DNA of 5,373 bases from Desulfocapsa sp. (GTDB taxonomy: Bacteria > Desulfobacterota > Desulfobulbia > Desulfobulbales > Desulfocapsaceae): positions 1-5,373 of the forward strand of contig DAOVZA010000179.1 in NCBI GenBank assembly GCA_030635405.1, read 5' to 3'. The translations under genes were made by a program, and so were the position numbers. Of this stretch, positions 1 to 5,373 are shown piece by piece. Numbering within the stretch: the stretch's first letter is position 1; every line of letters begins with the position of its first letter. A model generated the notes under the pieces. That model did no database searches and was not told the DNA's origin. It saw only the letters and a list, made by a program, of their open reading frames with translations.

Positions 1-66
1 AAACTGTATGCATAATAGGGAAAAGCCCAATAAGCAAATAGATTCATCCCTATTTTGAATTTGCTT
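1..66. repeat. Interlocked inverted repeats downstream of the DUF711 gene
   Basis: Two perfect inverted repeats cross each other here: AAGCAAAT (32-39) with ATTTGCTT (59-66), and AATAGGG (14-20) with CCCTATT (48-54). Because the arms alternate, both can form together only as an H-type pseudoknot (stems of 8 and 7 bp; loops of 4, 8 and 11 bases on the minus strand). The first arm abuts the DUF711 stop codon. No T-run follows, so it is not a standard intrinsic terminator, though it probably marks the 3' end of the transcript. No gene is seen in this stretch. Confidence 0.4.
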
Positions 67-1302
67 TTATGGTACTGCTAGTACTGCACAATTACAGAGG
101 TCATCGCTTTCAAAACGAGTCATGTCACCGGCTTTTAGTCCAGGAACGGGAAAAAGACGAACCGTCAACGGTTTGTTTAGACGATATGCCATGGTTCCTG
201 TGTCTCTCATAAGTGCCGCAATTTTTTCAATTGTTGTATCACCGGGGATTGGCACTGTATCAAGGCCTATGCCGCAGACTGAACTATAGGTCAATAGAGA
301 GCGAATATCGAAGCTTGAGTTAATTGTCCCTTGAGCAAGGCCGATATCTTCAGTGAGTGCAAGCATCAATCCAGAAAACCCTACAAGTTCAACACCCTGA
401 ATAGATTTAAAAACCTTTGTTAATAGGGATGATGCTTCTACTGTTCCTGAAGCGCCGAAATATTCAACGCCCATTTGTTCGTATACCTCAACCATGCTCG
501 AACAATTTTTTGAAGGAGCCGCAGAGCTGTCAAAGCCGGAAAACGTAAAATCCGGATCGAGATCAGTATTGTCTATTAATTTTTTAATATCAGATACAAA
601 ATATTGCAGTGCTGAGTGCATTGCCTCATAATATCCTTTGTGTAACTTATTATGCTGCCGCGAATGATTGTTTTGGTTAAAGGTTTTAAGTGCTTGAACA
701 AGAAGGTCAGGTGTTTCAAGACCGATAACAAAACATCGCCCGAGTTCTTTCCTATGATAACTGGCAGGGAAGTAGGGGATAAGCGGTTCACAGTTGAAAT
801 TTACTGTAAAATTGAAATTCCCTTCTCCTCTTGGTGTGATTTTACTTATTTCGGTTACTGCCTTTGCCGAACGCAGAATTAATTCATTGTTAAGTACGCC
901 ATACTGATCTGTTCCGACATTGACGCATATGTTGCACAGATCACCAAATTCTCTGATAAGTTCAGGTAGTATGGCAATTTCATTCTCCGTTCTTGCCTCC
1001 CCAATGGCAAATCGCACTCGAAGTTTTGATGTGTCTGAAGAGGTGAGTAGCGTACTGAGATATGAAAGATCTTTTTTTGCGTTTTCCAGAGTAGTGGTAT
1101 CCAGATAGTCGCCAAAGGGATTGGTCACAATTCTCACAGACTGAACTGTATATCCTTTTTCCGTGAATTTCTGGGAGAGTGTTGAGCAAAATTGTGAAGC
1201 TTTAAATATTTCCTGTTCCCAGCTTTGCTTATTTGTGTCCAGCGATATAAACGTTGTGATTGTTCGTACTTTGCAAAGCTCCTTGTTTTCCACACTCAAC
1301 AT
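67..1302 (-). CDS. DUF711/UPF0210 family protein
   Basis: This is a complete 411-residue protein of the DUF711 (UPF0210) family. Known structures of the family have a PFL-like glycyl-radical-enzyme fold, but no biochemical role is established. Recognisable family blocks are KVRTITTFISL (11-21), VQSVRIVTNPFGDYLD (53-68), GFDSSAAPS (256-264), GVEYFGASGTVEASSL (278-293), CGIGLDTVPIPGDT (343-356) and RLFPVPGLKAGDMTRF (382-397). It has no signal peptide or membrane segment, so it is probably cytoplasmic. It has ten cysteines, including a CxxC (123-126) and a CxC near the C-terminus (403-405). The ATG at 1302 is supported by an AGGAGA ribosome binding site seven bases upstream. It stops with TAA at 67-69. 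In many bacteria the family is paired with a small ACT-domain (UPF0237) gene, but none is visible here. The intrinsic terminator at 1413-1453 separates it from the gene upstream, so it probably has its own promoter. Family assignment is firm; function is unknown. Confidence 0.92.
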   Translation of the reverse strand: MLSVENKELCKVRTITTFISLDTNKQSWEQEIFKASQFCSTLSQKFTEKGYTVQSVRIVTNPFGDYLDTTTLENAKKDLSYLSTLLTSSDTSKLRVRFAIGEARTENEIAILPELIREFGDLCNICVNVGTDQYGVLNNELILRSAKAVTEISKITPRGEGNFNFTVNFNCEPLIPYFPASYHRKELGRCFVIGLETPDLLVQALKTFNQNNHSRQHNKLHKGYYEAMHSALQYFVSDIKKLIDNTDLDPDFTFSGFDSSAAPSKNCSSMVEVYEQMGVEYFGASGTVEASSLLTKVFKSIQGVELVGFSGLMLALTEDIGLAQGTINSSFDIRSLLTYSSVCGIGLDTVPIPGDTTIEKIAALMRDTGTMAYRLNKPLTVRLFPVPGLKAGDMTRFESDDLCNCAVLAVP

Positions 1303-1308
1303 ATATTT

Positions 1309-1314
1309 TCTCCT
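1309..1314 (-). promoter_or_regulatory. Ribosome binding site of the DUF711 gene
   Basis: On the minus strand AGGAGA lies about seven bases before the ATG at 1302. It is a near-consensus Shine-Dalgarno sequence at ideal spacing and fixes the start of the DUF711 gene. Confidence 0.8.
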
Positions 1315-1412
1315 GATCTGCTTACCTTGTCTTTTGCCTTATTGAAAATCAGGACTTAGGTATATGTTAAAAGAGCTGGAGTTGCTATTACTTTTAGCCA
1401 TTTGGGGATAAA
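1315..1412 (-). other. Leader region of the DUF711 gene, promoter not resolved
   Basis: This stretch lies between the terminator of the PheC-like gene and the DUF711 ribosome binding site, so it should contain the DUF711 promoter. On the minus strand the only -10-like element I see is TATACC. The hexamer 17 bases upstream of it, TAGCAA, is a poor -35. No sigma54 motif, riboswitch fold or small reading frame is evident. The promoter is therefore inferred from context, not seen. Confidence 0.3.
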
Positions 1413-1453
1413 TAAAAAAAGCCGGATTACCTGTGTAAACTGGTAACCCGGCT
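1413..1453 (-). terminator. Rho-independent terminator after the PheC-like gene
   Basis: Read on the minus strand, AGCCGGGTTACC (1453-1442) pairs over 12 positions with GGTAATCCGGCT (1431-1420), with one G-U wobble. The loop has ten bases. The stem runs directly into seven T residues (1420-1414). This is a classic intrinsic terminator in the direction of the PheC-like gene, whose stop codon is 43 bases before the stem. The plus strand has no T-run on the other side, so it works one way only. Confidence 0.92.
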
Positions 1454-1470
1454 ATCTGTAAAGAGCGTTG

Positions 1471-1493
1471 TTTAATCTTTTACTAAGATTAAA
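1471..1493 (-). repeat. AT-rich inverted repeat just after the PheC-like stop codon
   Basis: TTTAATCTT (1471-1479) and AAGATTAAA (1485-1493) form a perfect 9-bp inverted repeat with a five-base loop. It begins three bases past the TAA of the PheC-like gene and 17 bases before the GC-rich terminator stem. No T-tract follows it, so it is unlikely to terminate alone. A 3'-end stabilising hairpin is possible but unproven. Confidence 0.6.
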
Positions 1494-1496
1494 TAT

Positions 1497-2285
1497 TTAC
1501 TCAGCAATCCACTTTACTTTCAATTTGCCAAAGTCGCCTTTTTCATGCATTTGATGTACCCAGAGATTCATCCAGTTAATCAGAGAATATTCATCTCTTG
1601 GCAACATATAACCAAAATCATCTCTTGTAAGAGGGGCGTTTGGAGATACGGCATAGAGTTCAGAGCGCTTTCCTTCAACAAGCATTGCTTCAACATTATC
1701 TGTGATCATTACATCAACTTCACCGGATGCAATTTTATCAGGGATAGCAAGGTTCTTAGGAATAACAACAATTTCAGCCTGCTTTATGTTGGCAAGAACA
1801 AATTTTTCATTGGTTCCACCTGGATTAACACCAATTTTAACTCCGGCCTTATCAATATCAGCAAGTGTTTTGTATTTGTTTTCATCGGTTTTTCTGATGA
1901 GTGGAGATTTTCCAACGTTGATATAAGGAGCTGTGAGAGCAACCTGTTTTTGACGGGAAAGGGTACGAGTTATGCCGCACATGGCAACATCGTATTTATT
2001 TTCAAGGATACCAGCGACGAGTGTTTTCCAGGTTGTAGGAACAAAACGTACCTCAACACCCATGGACTCAGCAAGCATGGTTGCGGCATCGATGTCATGA
2101 CCTTCGTGTTTACCTGTTTCAGGATTGAGATAACTGAATGGTTTGTAGTCACCAGTTGTTCCAACGAGAATATGTCCTCTTTCCATAATCACATCCAGAC
2201 GGGATTTTTCTGTCGCAAATGCCACTGTTGCAATGCAAACGAGAAAGCATGTTGTAACCAGACTAACTATTTTGTTTCTGTTCAT
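1497..2285 (-). CDS. Periplasmic PheC-like (cyclohexadienyl dehydratase-like) substrate-binding protein
   Basis: This 262-residue protein is of the bacterial extracellular solute-binding family 3 fold. An N-terminal Sec signal peptide (MNRNK, then a hydrophobic stretch) probably ends at AFA/TE (24/25), placing the protein in the periplasm. The sequence tracks Pseudomonas PheC closely: SRLD, TTGDYKPFSY (43-52), VPTTW, GVNPGGTNEKF (152-162) and MITDNVEA (193-200). PheC converts prephenate to phenylpyruvate and arogenate to phenylalanine. Residues matching its active site as I recall it are present: Asp46, Trp86, Lys126, Asn159 and the general acid Glu199, plus the family's carboxylate-binding Arg111. 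An alternative ATG at 2297 would add four residues but has no ribosome binding site; the ATG at 2285 has GGAGA at good spacing. No permease or ATPase gene is adjacent. An enzyme or an orphan amino-acid binding protein are both possible. It has its own promoter and terminator. Confidence 0.9.
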   Translation of the reverse strand: MNRNKIVSLVTTCFLVCIATVAFATEKSRLDVIMERGHILVGTTGDYKPFSYLNPETGKHEGHDIDAATMLAESMGVEVRFVPTTWKTLVAGILENKYDVAMCGITRTLSRQKQVALTAPYINVGKSPLIRKTDENKYKTLADIDKAGVKIGVNPGGTNEKFVLANIKQAEIVVIPKNLAIPDKIASGEVDVMITDNVEAMLVEGKRSELYAVSPNAPLTRDDFGYMLPRDEYSLINWMNLWVHQMHEKGDFGKLKVKWIAE

Positions 2286-2287
2286 TG

Positions 2288-2335
2288 AGATCTCCATATA
2301 TAAGTTTAATAAAACACTGAATTACTCGGAGATCT
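2288..2335 (-). repeat. AGATCTCC inverted repeat spanning -10 to ribosome binding site
   Basis: On the minus strand AGATCTCC (2335-2328) is perfectly complementary to GGAGATCT (2295-2288). The right arm contains the Shine-Dalgarno of the PheC-like gene, and the left arm overlaps the last three bases of the -10 box. The 32-base spacer is AT-rich. The core of each arm, AGATCT, is itself a palindrome, and the two palindrome centres are 42 bases apart, close to four helical turns. It could be an RNA hairpin in read-through transcripts, a paired operator, or chance. Confidence 0.45.
2291..2295 (-). promoter_or_regulatory. Ribosome binding site that decides the PheC-like start
   Basis: On the minus strand GGAGA lies five bases before the ATG at 2285 (GGAG is six bases before it). 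The upstream ATG at 2297 overlaps this site and is preceded only by AT-rich sequence without any Shine-Dalgarno match. This supports the 2285 start. The site is also the right arm of an inverted repeat (2288-2295 with 2328-2335). Confidence 0.75.
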
Positions 2336-2361
2336 ATACAAGTATCTATTCTAACAGTCAA
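2333..2361 (-). promoter_or_regulatory. Sigma70-type promoter of the PheC-like gene
   Basis: On the minus strand TTGACT (2361-2356, five of six matches to the consensus -35) is separated by exactly 17 bases from TATAGA (2338-2333, four of six matches to the -10). The expected start site is near 2326, giving an untranslated leader of about 40 bases before the ATG at 2285. It sits in the 158-base gap between the thioesterase and the PheC-like gene, which is what one expects if the latter is separately transcribed. Confidence 0.7.
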
Positions 2362-2443
2362 TGCTAATGTGAGAATGGTTACCTTTGTTTGGTGAAAAGG
2401 AGGTTAGGAGGATTTTACGATAATATTTGAAGTGTAAGGTGTG
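2362..2443. other. Spacer after the thioesterase gene, with no clear terminator
   Basis: This stretch follows the thioesterase stop codon and precedes the promoter of the PheC-like gene. The only inverted repeat I see is a weak five-pair stem (2382-2386 with 2396-2400) with no T-run after it, so read-through from the thioesterase gene is possible. Its oddest part is a polypurine run on the plus strand (2396-2412) containing AAGGAGG and AGGAGG. No plausible gene starts after it on that strand. Confidence 0.4.
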
Positions 2444-2896
2444 TTAAATAGTCTTTATAAGCTTCTTATATTTGTGATCTGGTAAAATATGGAAGGTTCC
2501 TTTGGCGATAGTGCAAATTTCTGCGTTACTGTTTGATAACGATGCCTGCATGAAGACTTTTGCACCTTTTTGAGATGTTACATGACATGTAATGGTTATT
2601 GCCTCACCACAGATATAGACAGGCTGCAAGAAGTTGATATTAAGACCTGTGGTGACAGCCATTTCCTGTGTGACGGCATAGCTTGTCCAGCCCATGATTT
2701 CATCAAGGAGACCCATCTGGATGCCTCCATGTAAGATTTTTCCCTGCCCGACAAAATGTTTAGCTGGAAGATACTCTGCATATGCTTCATTCCTGCTTTT
2801 ATCCCAATAAAATTTAAGCTTTAAACCCTTCTGGTTGTTACAACCGCAAAAGAAACAATTATTGTCTGGAAAGGGGTTTTGTATCTCTTCTTTCAT
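2444..2896 (-). CDS. PaaI-family hotdog thioesterase
   Basis: This is a complete 150-residue protein of the PaaI/hotdog acyl-CoA thioesterase superfamily, which hydrolyses acyl- or aryl-CoA thioesters in the cytoplasm, usually as a homotetramer. The signature HGGIQMGLLDEIMGW (56-70) carries His56, Gly57 and Gly58 and the acidic pair Asp65-Glu66 of the central helix; the acidic position is catalytic in the family. A conserved N-terminal block, CFFCGCNNQKGL (14-25), is typical of one subgroup, and the C-terminal strand AKGTFHILP (131-139) completes the fold. Length is normal for a single hotdog domain. The ATG at 2896 is the only conventional start in this frame after the last in-frame stop, yet no Shine-Dalgarno precedes it. 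The kinase stop codon lies 50 bases upstream on the same strand, so co-transcription is likely. The substrate cannot be predicted; annotation as phenylacetate-specific would be over-reading. Confidence 0.9.
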   Translation of the reverse strand: MKEEIQNPFPDNNCFFCGCNNQKGLKLKFYWDKSRNEAYAEYLPAKHFVGQGKILHGGIQMGLLDEIMGWTSYAVTQEMAVTTGLNINFLQPVYICGEAITITCHVTSQKGAKVFMQASLSNSNAEICTIAKGTFHILPDHKYKKLIKTI

Positions 2897-2946
2897 GGGG
2901 TAGATCTGGCCTGTTTTTAATTCAGTATTTGTTGAGCCGTGTGATT
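2897..2946 (-). other. Kinase-thioesterase gap without ribosome binding site or terminator
   Basis: These 50 bases separate the kinase TAA from the thioesterase ATG. The bases just before the ATG on the minus strand (AGATCTACCCC) contain no purine-rich Shine-Dalgarno motif. There is no hairpin with a T-tract and no convincing promoter. The absence of a terminator favours co-transcription; translation initiation of the thioesterase would have to be weak or SD-independent. Confidence 0.5.
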
Positions 2947-5373
2947 TTATGCCTTTTCAGGTTTCTTTAACACTTTTTGTATAGTTTTTGCCAGAGTTAG
3001 TTGGTGAATTGGTTTGTTGATAAATGCGCTGATACCAAATGACTTAGCTTTTATGTCATCAATTGTTTCACTAAAACCTGTGCAGAGAATAATAGGTAAG
3101 TCCGGTTGAATTTCCAGTAATTTTTTGCTCATTTCCAGGCCCGTCATTTGTGGCATGGTCATATCAGTGATAATTATATCAAAATATTCAGGATTTTGTT
3201 GATATGCATCAAATGCTTCAAGGCTGCTGTCAAAAACAGTTACGGAATAACCAAGGTTGGACAGTGTTATCTGCATCATGCTGATGATAGATACTTCATC
3301 GTCAACAAACAGTATTCGCTCTCCATTTCCCAGCGGTAATTTTTGAGAGACAACCTGTTCCTCAAGTGTCTCTTGATGCTCGATTACTGGCAAATAGATA
3401 TGGAATGTAGTTCCATGGCCTGGTTCACTGGTAACAGTGATTTCTCCTTTGTGTTGTTTAATGATGCCATGCACAACAGCAAGCCCAATTCCTGTTCCTT
3501 TTCCTCTTTCCTTGGTGGTGTAAAATGGATCAAAGATCTTTGCCTGGGTTGAAGAATTCATGCCACAGCCTGTGTCCCTGATTTCAATGTCAAGATAGGA
3601 CCCATTTGCCATTTGCGGGTAAGTTGCAATGTCGTTAGTCTTAGTGAACTGAATTTCTGACAATGAGACTTCAAGAGTTCCAATTTCTTCACCAATGGCA
3701 TCTTTGGCATTCGTGCAAATATTCATGATGACTTGATGGATTTGGGTAGAATTGGCAAATACCATGTCGCAGTCTTTAGAAATATTTTCTTTAAGAGATA
3801 TTGTTGATGGCAGAGATGACCGTAACAATTTAAGAACTTCTGTTAATATAACCTGAACATCAAGAGGCTTGAACAGTTCTTCACTTTGGCGGCTGAAGGT
3901 AAGGATTTGTTTAACAAGATCGGTTGCCCTTTGTCCGGCGATAATAACCTGGTCCAGATCATTTCTGATCTTGTTGTCGGCAGGCAGTTGTGCCTTTGCT
4001 ATTTCGGTATACCCAAGGATCGCAGACAGAATATTATTGAAGTCGTGAGCAATACCCCCAGCAAGAGTGCCGATGGCTTCCATTTTCATAGCTTGCCGGA
4101 GTTGTTTCTCAAGTGATATTTCATGAGTGACATCTCGTTTTACGGCTACAAAATTTGTAACGTTGCCAGCTTCGTTTTTAACAGGAGAAACGGTGGCTTC
4201 TTCTTCAAAAAGAGAACCATCTTTTTTCTTGTTGATCAAGTGTCCTTTCCATGTATTACCTTGCAGGAGCGTGTCCCACATCTTCTCATAAAAAGCTACA
4301 TCATGTTTGCCACTGGAGAGAACCCTGGGGTTTTGACCTATAACTTCATCTTTGTCATATCCTGTGAGTTTTTCAAAAGCAGGGTTCACGTATTGAATTG
4401 TTCCATTCAAGTCTGTAATAACCACTGTTTCTGATGATTGGTCAATTGCAGTAACTAGCCTTGCGCGCTCTTTTTCGGCTGCGATTTGTACAGTAATATC
4501 AGAACATGCACCAATCCATAGTGAGGGCTGGCCTGTTTCATCAGTAATGTAATTCCCATTTTCAGACCAGATGCACCATGAGCCATCGTTGTGTTTAATT
4601 CTGAACTGTACTGAAAAATGATCTATGGTTCCATCCAGCAGTTTCTTATATTCACGCGTTGAATTTTCTCTATCCTCAGGGTGTATTGCTTCATACCATT
4701 CATTTTCAGTTGTAATTGAATAGCCAAGCAGGGTTTCAATATCACCGAACCATGTAAAGTTTTTTGTTTTTAAATCCATTTCATAGATTAAATCAGACGT
4801 ATTCGTTGCCACAAGTTGGTATCGCTGTGCACTTCTGCGTAAGTCAATGTTCTTTTGCATCACCAGGCGGCTGAGAGCATCATACCCTTTGTTTGATATT
4901 ATCAGGCTGAGGAGAAGGAAAAAAAGGCATACAAAAACAACCAGCCTGAAGTTTGATTTTTTTTCCGCAATTTTTTCACTTATGTCGAGCCCAACAACAA
5001 CCTCTCCTTGTAACTGACCTTTGTGATTTTTGAGATCTAGTACTTTGATGATAATAAGGCTCTTGCCATCCATGGATATTGTTTGTCGCTCAAGATTCCA
5101 GTCAATATGTGGGGCTGTCTCCTTGAAAAAATCAATTTCAGGTGAAAAAATGGAAAAAGATCCACTTGTAACCCTGTCCATCTTAGACTGTTCAATAAAA
5201 TTGGATTTCTCAGCAGGAACAAGAAGAGCAACAGGTATGTTTAGTTCATTCTTGATGGTTTCAAAAAGTTGTCTCCCACTGATGGCGAACTGGAGTGCTC
5301 CTAGGTATTCATCCTGAAAAAATATAGGTTCAATAACGGAGTACACAAGGTTTATTCCAGCGACATTATTGCC
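2947..5373 (-). CDS. Hybrid sensor histidine kinase (Cache-like sensor, PAS-PAS-HisKA-HATPase-REC), 5' end outside the window
   Basis: The frame is open to the right edge, adding nine codons (GNNVAGINL) before the first GTG at 5346, so the true start lies outside. Numbering below starts at that GTG. Residues 1-130 are the C-terminal part of an extracytoplasmic sensor resembling a double Cache domain (dCache_3-like). One membrane helix follows at about 134-151. Then come PAS 1 (172-290, PAS_3 type with IHPED), PAS 2 (294-408), HisKA with phospho-acceptor His434 in GGIAHDFNN, and a HATPase with N-box Asn546, G1 box DTGCGM (591-596) and G2 box GKGTGIGL (615-622). The C-terminal receiver (676-793) has acidic pocket Asp682-Asp683, phospho-acceptor Asp728, Thr756 and Lys778. 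All catalytic residues are present. It would sense an external small molecule and phosphorylate itself, passing phosphate to its own receiver. No output regulator is in view, so the partner is unknown. Confidence 0.95.
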   Translation of the reverse strand, partial: GNNVAGINLVYSVIEPIFFQDEYLGALQFAISGRQLFETIKNELNIPVALLVPAEKSNFIEQSKMDRVTSGSFSIFSPEIDFFKETAPHIDWNLERQTISMDGKSLIIIKVLDLKNHKGQLQGEVVVGLDISEKIAEKKSNFRLVVFVCLFFLLLSLIISNKGYDALSRLVMQKNIDLRRSAQRYQLVATNTSDLIYEMDLKTKNFTWFGDIETLLGYSITTENEWYEAIHPEDRENSTREYKKLLDGTIDHFSVQFRIKHNDGSWCIWSENGNYITDETGQPSLWIGACSDITVQIAAEKERARLVTAIDQSSETVVITDLNGTIQYVNPAFEKLTGYDKDEVIGQNPRVLSSGKHDVAFYEKMWDTLLQGNTWKGHLINKKKDGSLFEEEATVSPVKNEAGNVTNFVAVKRDVTHEISLEKQLRQAMKMEAIGTLAGGIAHDFNNILSAILGYTEIAKAQLPADNKIRNDLDQVIIAGQRATDLVKQILTFSRQSEELFKPLDVQVILTEVLKLLRSSLPSTISLKENISKDCDMVFANSTQIHQVIMNICTNAKDAIGEEIGTLEVSLSEIQFTKTNDIATYPQMANGSYLDIEIRDTGCGMNSSTQAKIFDPFYTTKERGKGTGIGLAVVHGIIKQHKGEITVTSEPGHGTTFHIYLPVIEHQETLEEQVVSQKLPLGNGERILFVDDEVSIISMMQITLSNLGYSVTVFDSSLEAFDAYQQNPEYFDIIITDMTMPQMTGLEMSKKLLEIQPDLPIILCTGFSETIDDIKAKSFGISAFINKPIHQLTLAKTIQKVLKKPEKA

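Noticed and set aside
2232..2249. Lipoprotein signal (lipobox) in the PheC-like signal peptide, because of cysteines 13 and 17.
   Set aside because: The residues before each Cys (VTTC and FLVC) lack the small residue required at -1, and the hydrophobic stretch continues to a good AFA cleavage site.
1545..2288. A 247-codon open frame on the plus strand opposite the PheC-like gene.
   Set aside because: It is a mirror of a clearly real, signal-peptide-bearing gene on the other strand, has no recognisable domain, is unusually rich in Cys, Phe, Ile and Asn, and lies fully antisense.
2295..2297. ATG at 2297 as the start of the PheC-like gene.
   Set aside because: It has no ribosome binding site and overlaps the good site that serves the ATG at 2285. 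It would also put MEIS ahead of a normal signal peptide.
67..2896. An aromatic-compound (phenylacetate/phenylalanine) gene cluster built from the PheC-like and PaaI-like proteins.
   Set aside because: PaaI is only a family name here, the genes are in separate transcription units, and no other aromatic metabolism gene is present.
2287..2907. AGATCT palindromes at 2288, 2330 and 2902 as operators of one regulator.
   Set aside because: The same hexamer also occurs inside coding sequence (near 1067, 3533 and 5033), so the intergenic copies are not clearly enriched, and the flanking bases are not shared at 2902.
4123..4434. A 103-codon plus-strand open frame inside the kinase gene.
   Set aside because: It lies opposite the PAS 2 coding region, which is firmly identified. 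Its translation shows no family motif.
5344..5346. GTG as the start of the kinase.
   Set aside because: The frame stays open to the window edge with nine further codons that fit the sensor domain. A start here would cut the extracytoplasmic domain in half and leave no N-terminal membrane anchor.

Overview
The window carries four genes, all on the minus strand and all close together, so transcription runs from right to left. In that order they are: a membrane-bound hybrid sensor histidine kinase whose N-terminus lies beyond the right edge (2947-5373), a small PaaI-type hotdog thioesterase (2444-2896), a periplasmic substrate-binding protein that closely resembles cyclohexadienyl dehydratase PheC (1497-2285), and a DUF711/UPF0210 protein (67-1302). 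No RNA gene, insertion sequence, CRISPR array or phage gene is visible. No gap between genes exceeds 200 bases.

The organism is a Gram-negative bacterium, because it has an exported periplasmic protein and a kinase with an extracytoplasmic Cache-like sensor. Base composition is moderately AT-rich by eye. The Cache-PAS-PAS-HisKA-HATPase-receiver architecture with an HDFNN-type H-box is especially common in Desulfobacterota (the sulfate-reducing former Deltaproteobacteria). That assignment is an inference from style, not from a marker gene.

The transcription units can be partly read from the sequence. Kinase and thioesterase are separated by only 50 bases and may be co-transcribed. A good sigma70-type promoter (TTGACT, 17 bases, TATAGA) sits just before the PheC-like gene, and a strong intrinsic terminator sits just after it, so this gene looks monocistronic. 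The DUF711 gene follows that terminator, has a good ribosome binding site and must use its own promoter, which I could not identify.

The four genes do not form a recognisable pathway. The PheC-like protein has no ABC permease or ATPase beside it and keeps the residues needed for prephenate/arogenate dehydration, so it could be either an enzyme or a binding protein. The DUF711 protein has no ACT-domain partner gene in view. The kinase ends in a receiver domain and has no DNA-binding output here. The most notable non-coding signals are a possible Shine-Dalgarno-sequestering repeat whose far arm overlaps the promoter of the PheC-like gene, and two interlocked inverted repeats right after the DUF711 stop codon. 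I see no convincing evidence of a new multi-gene system.
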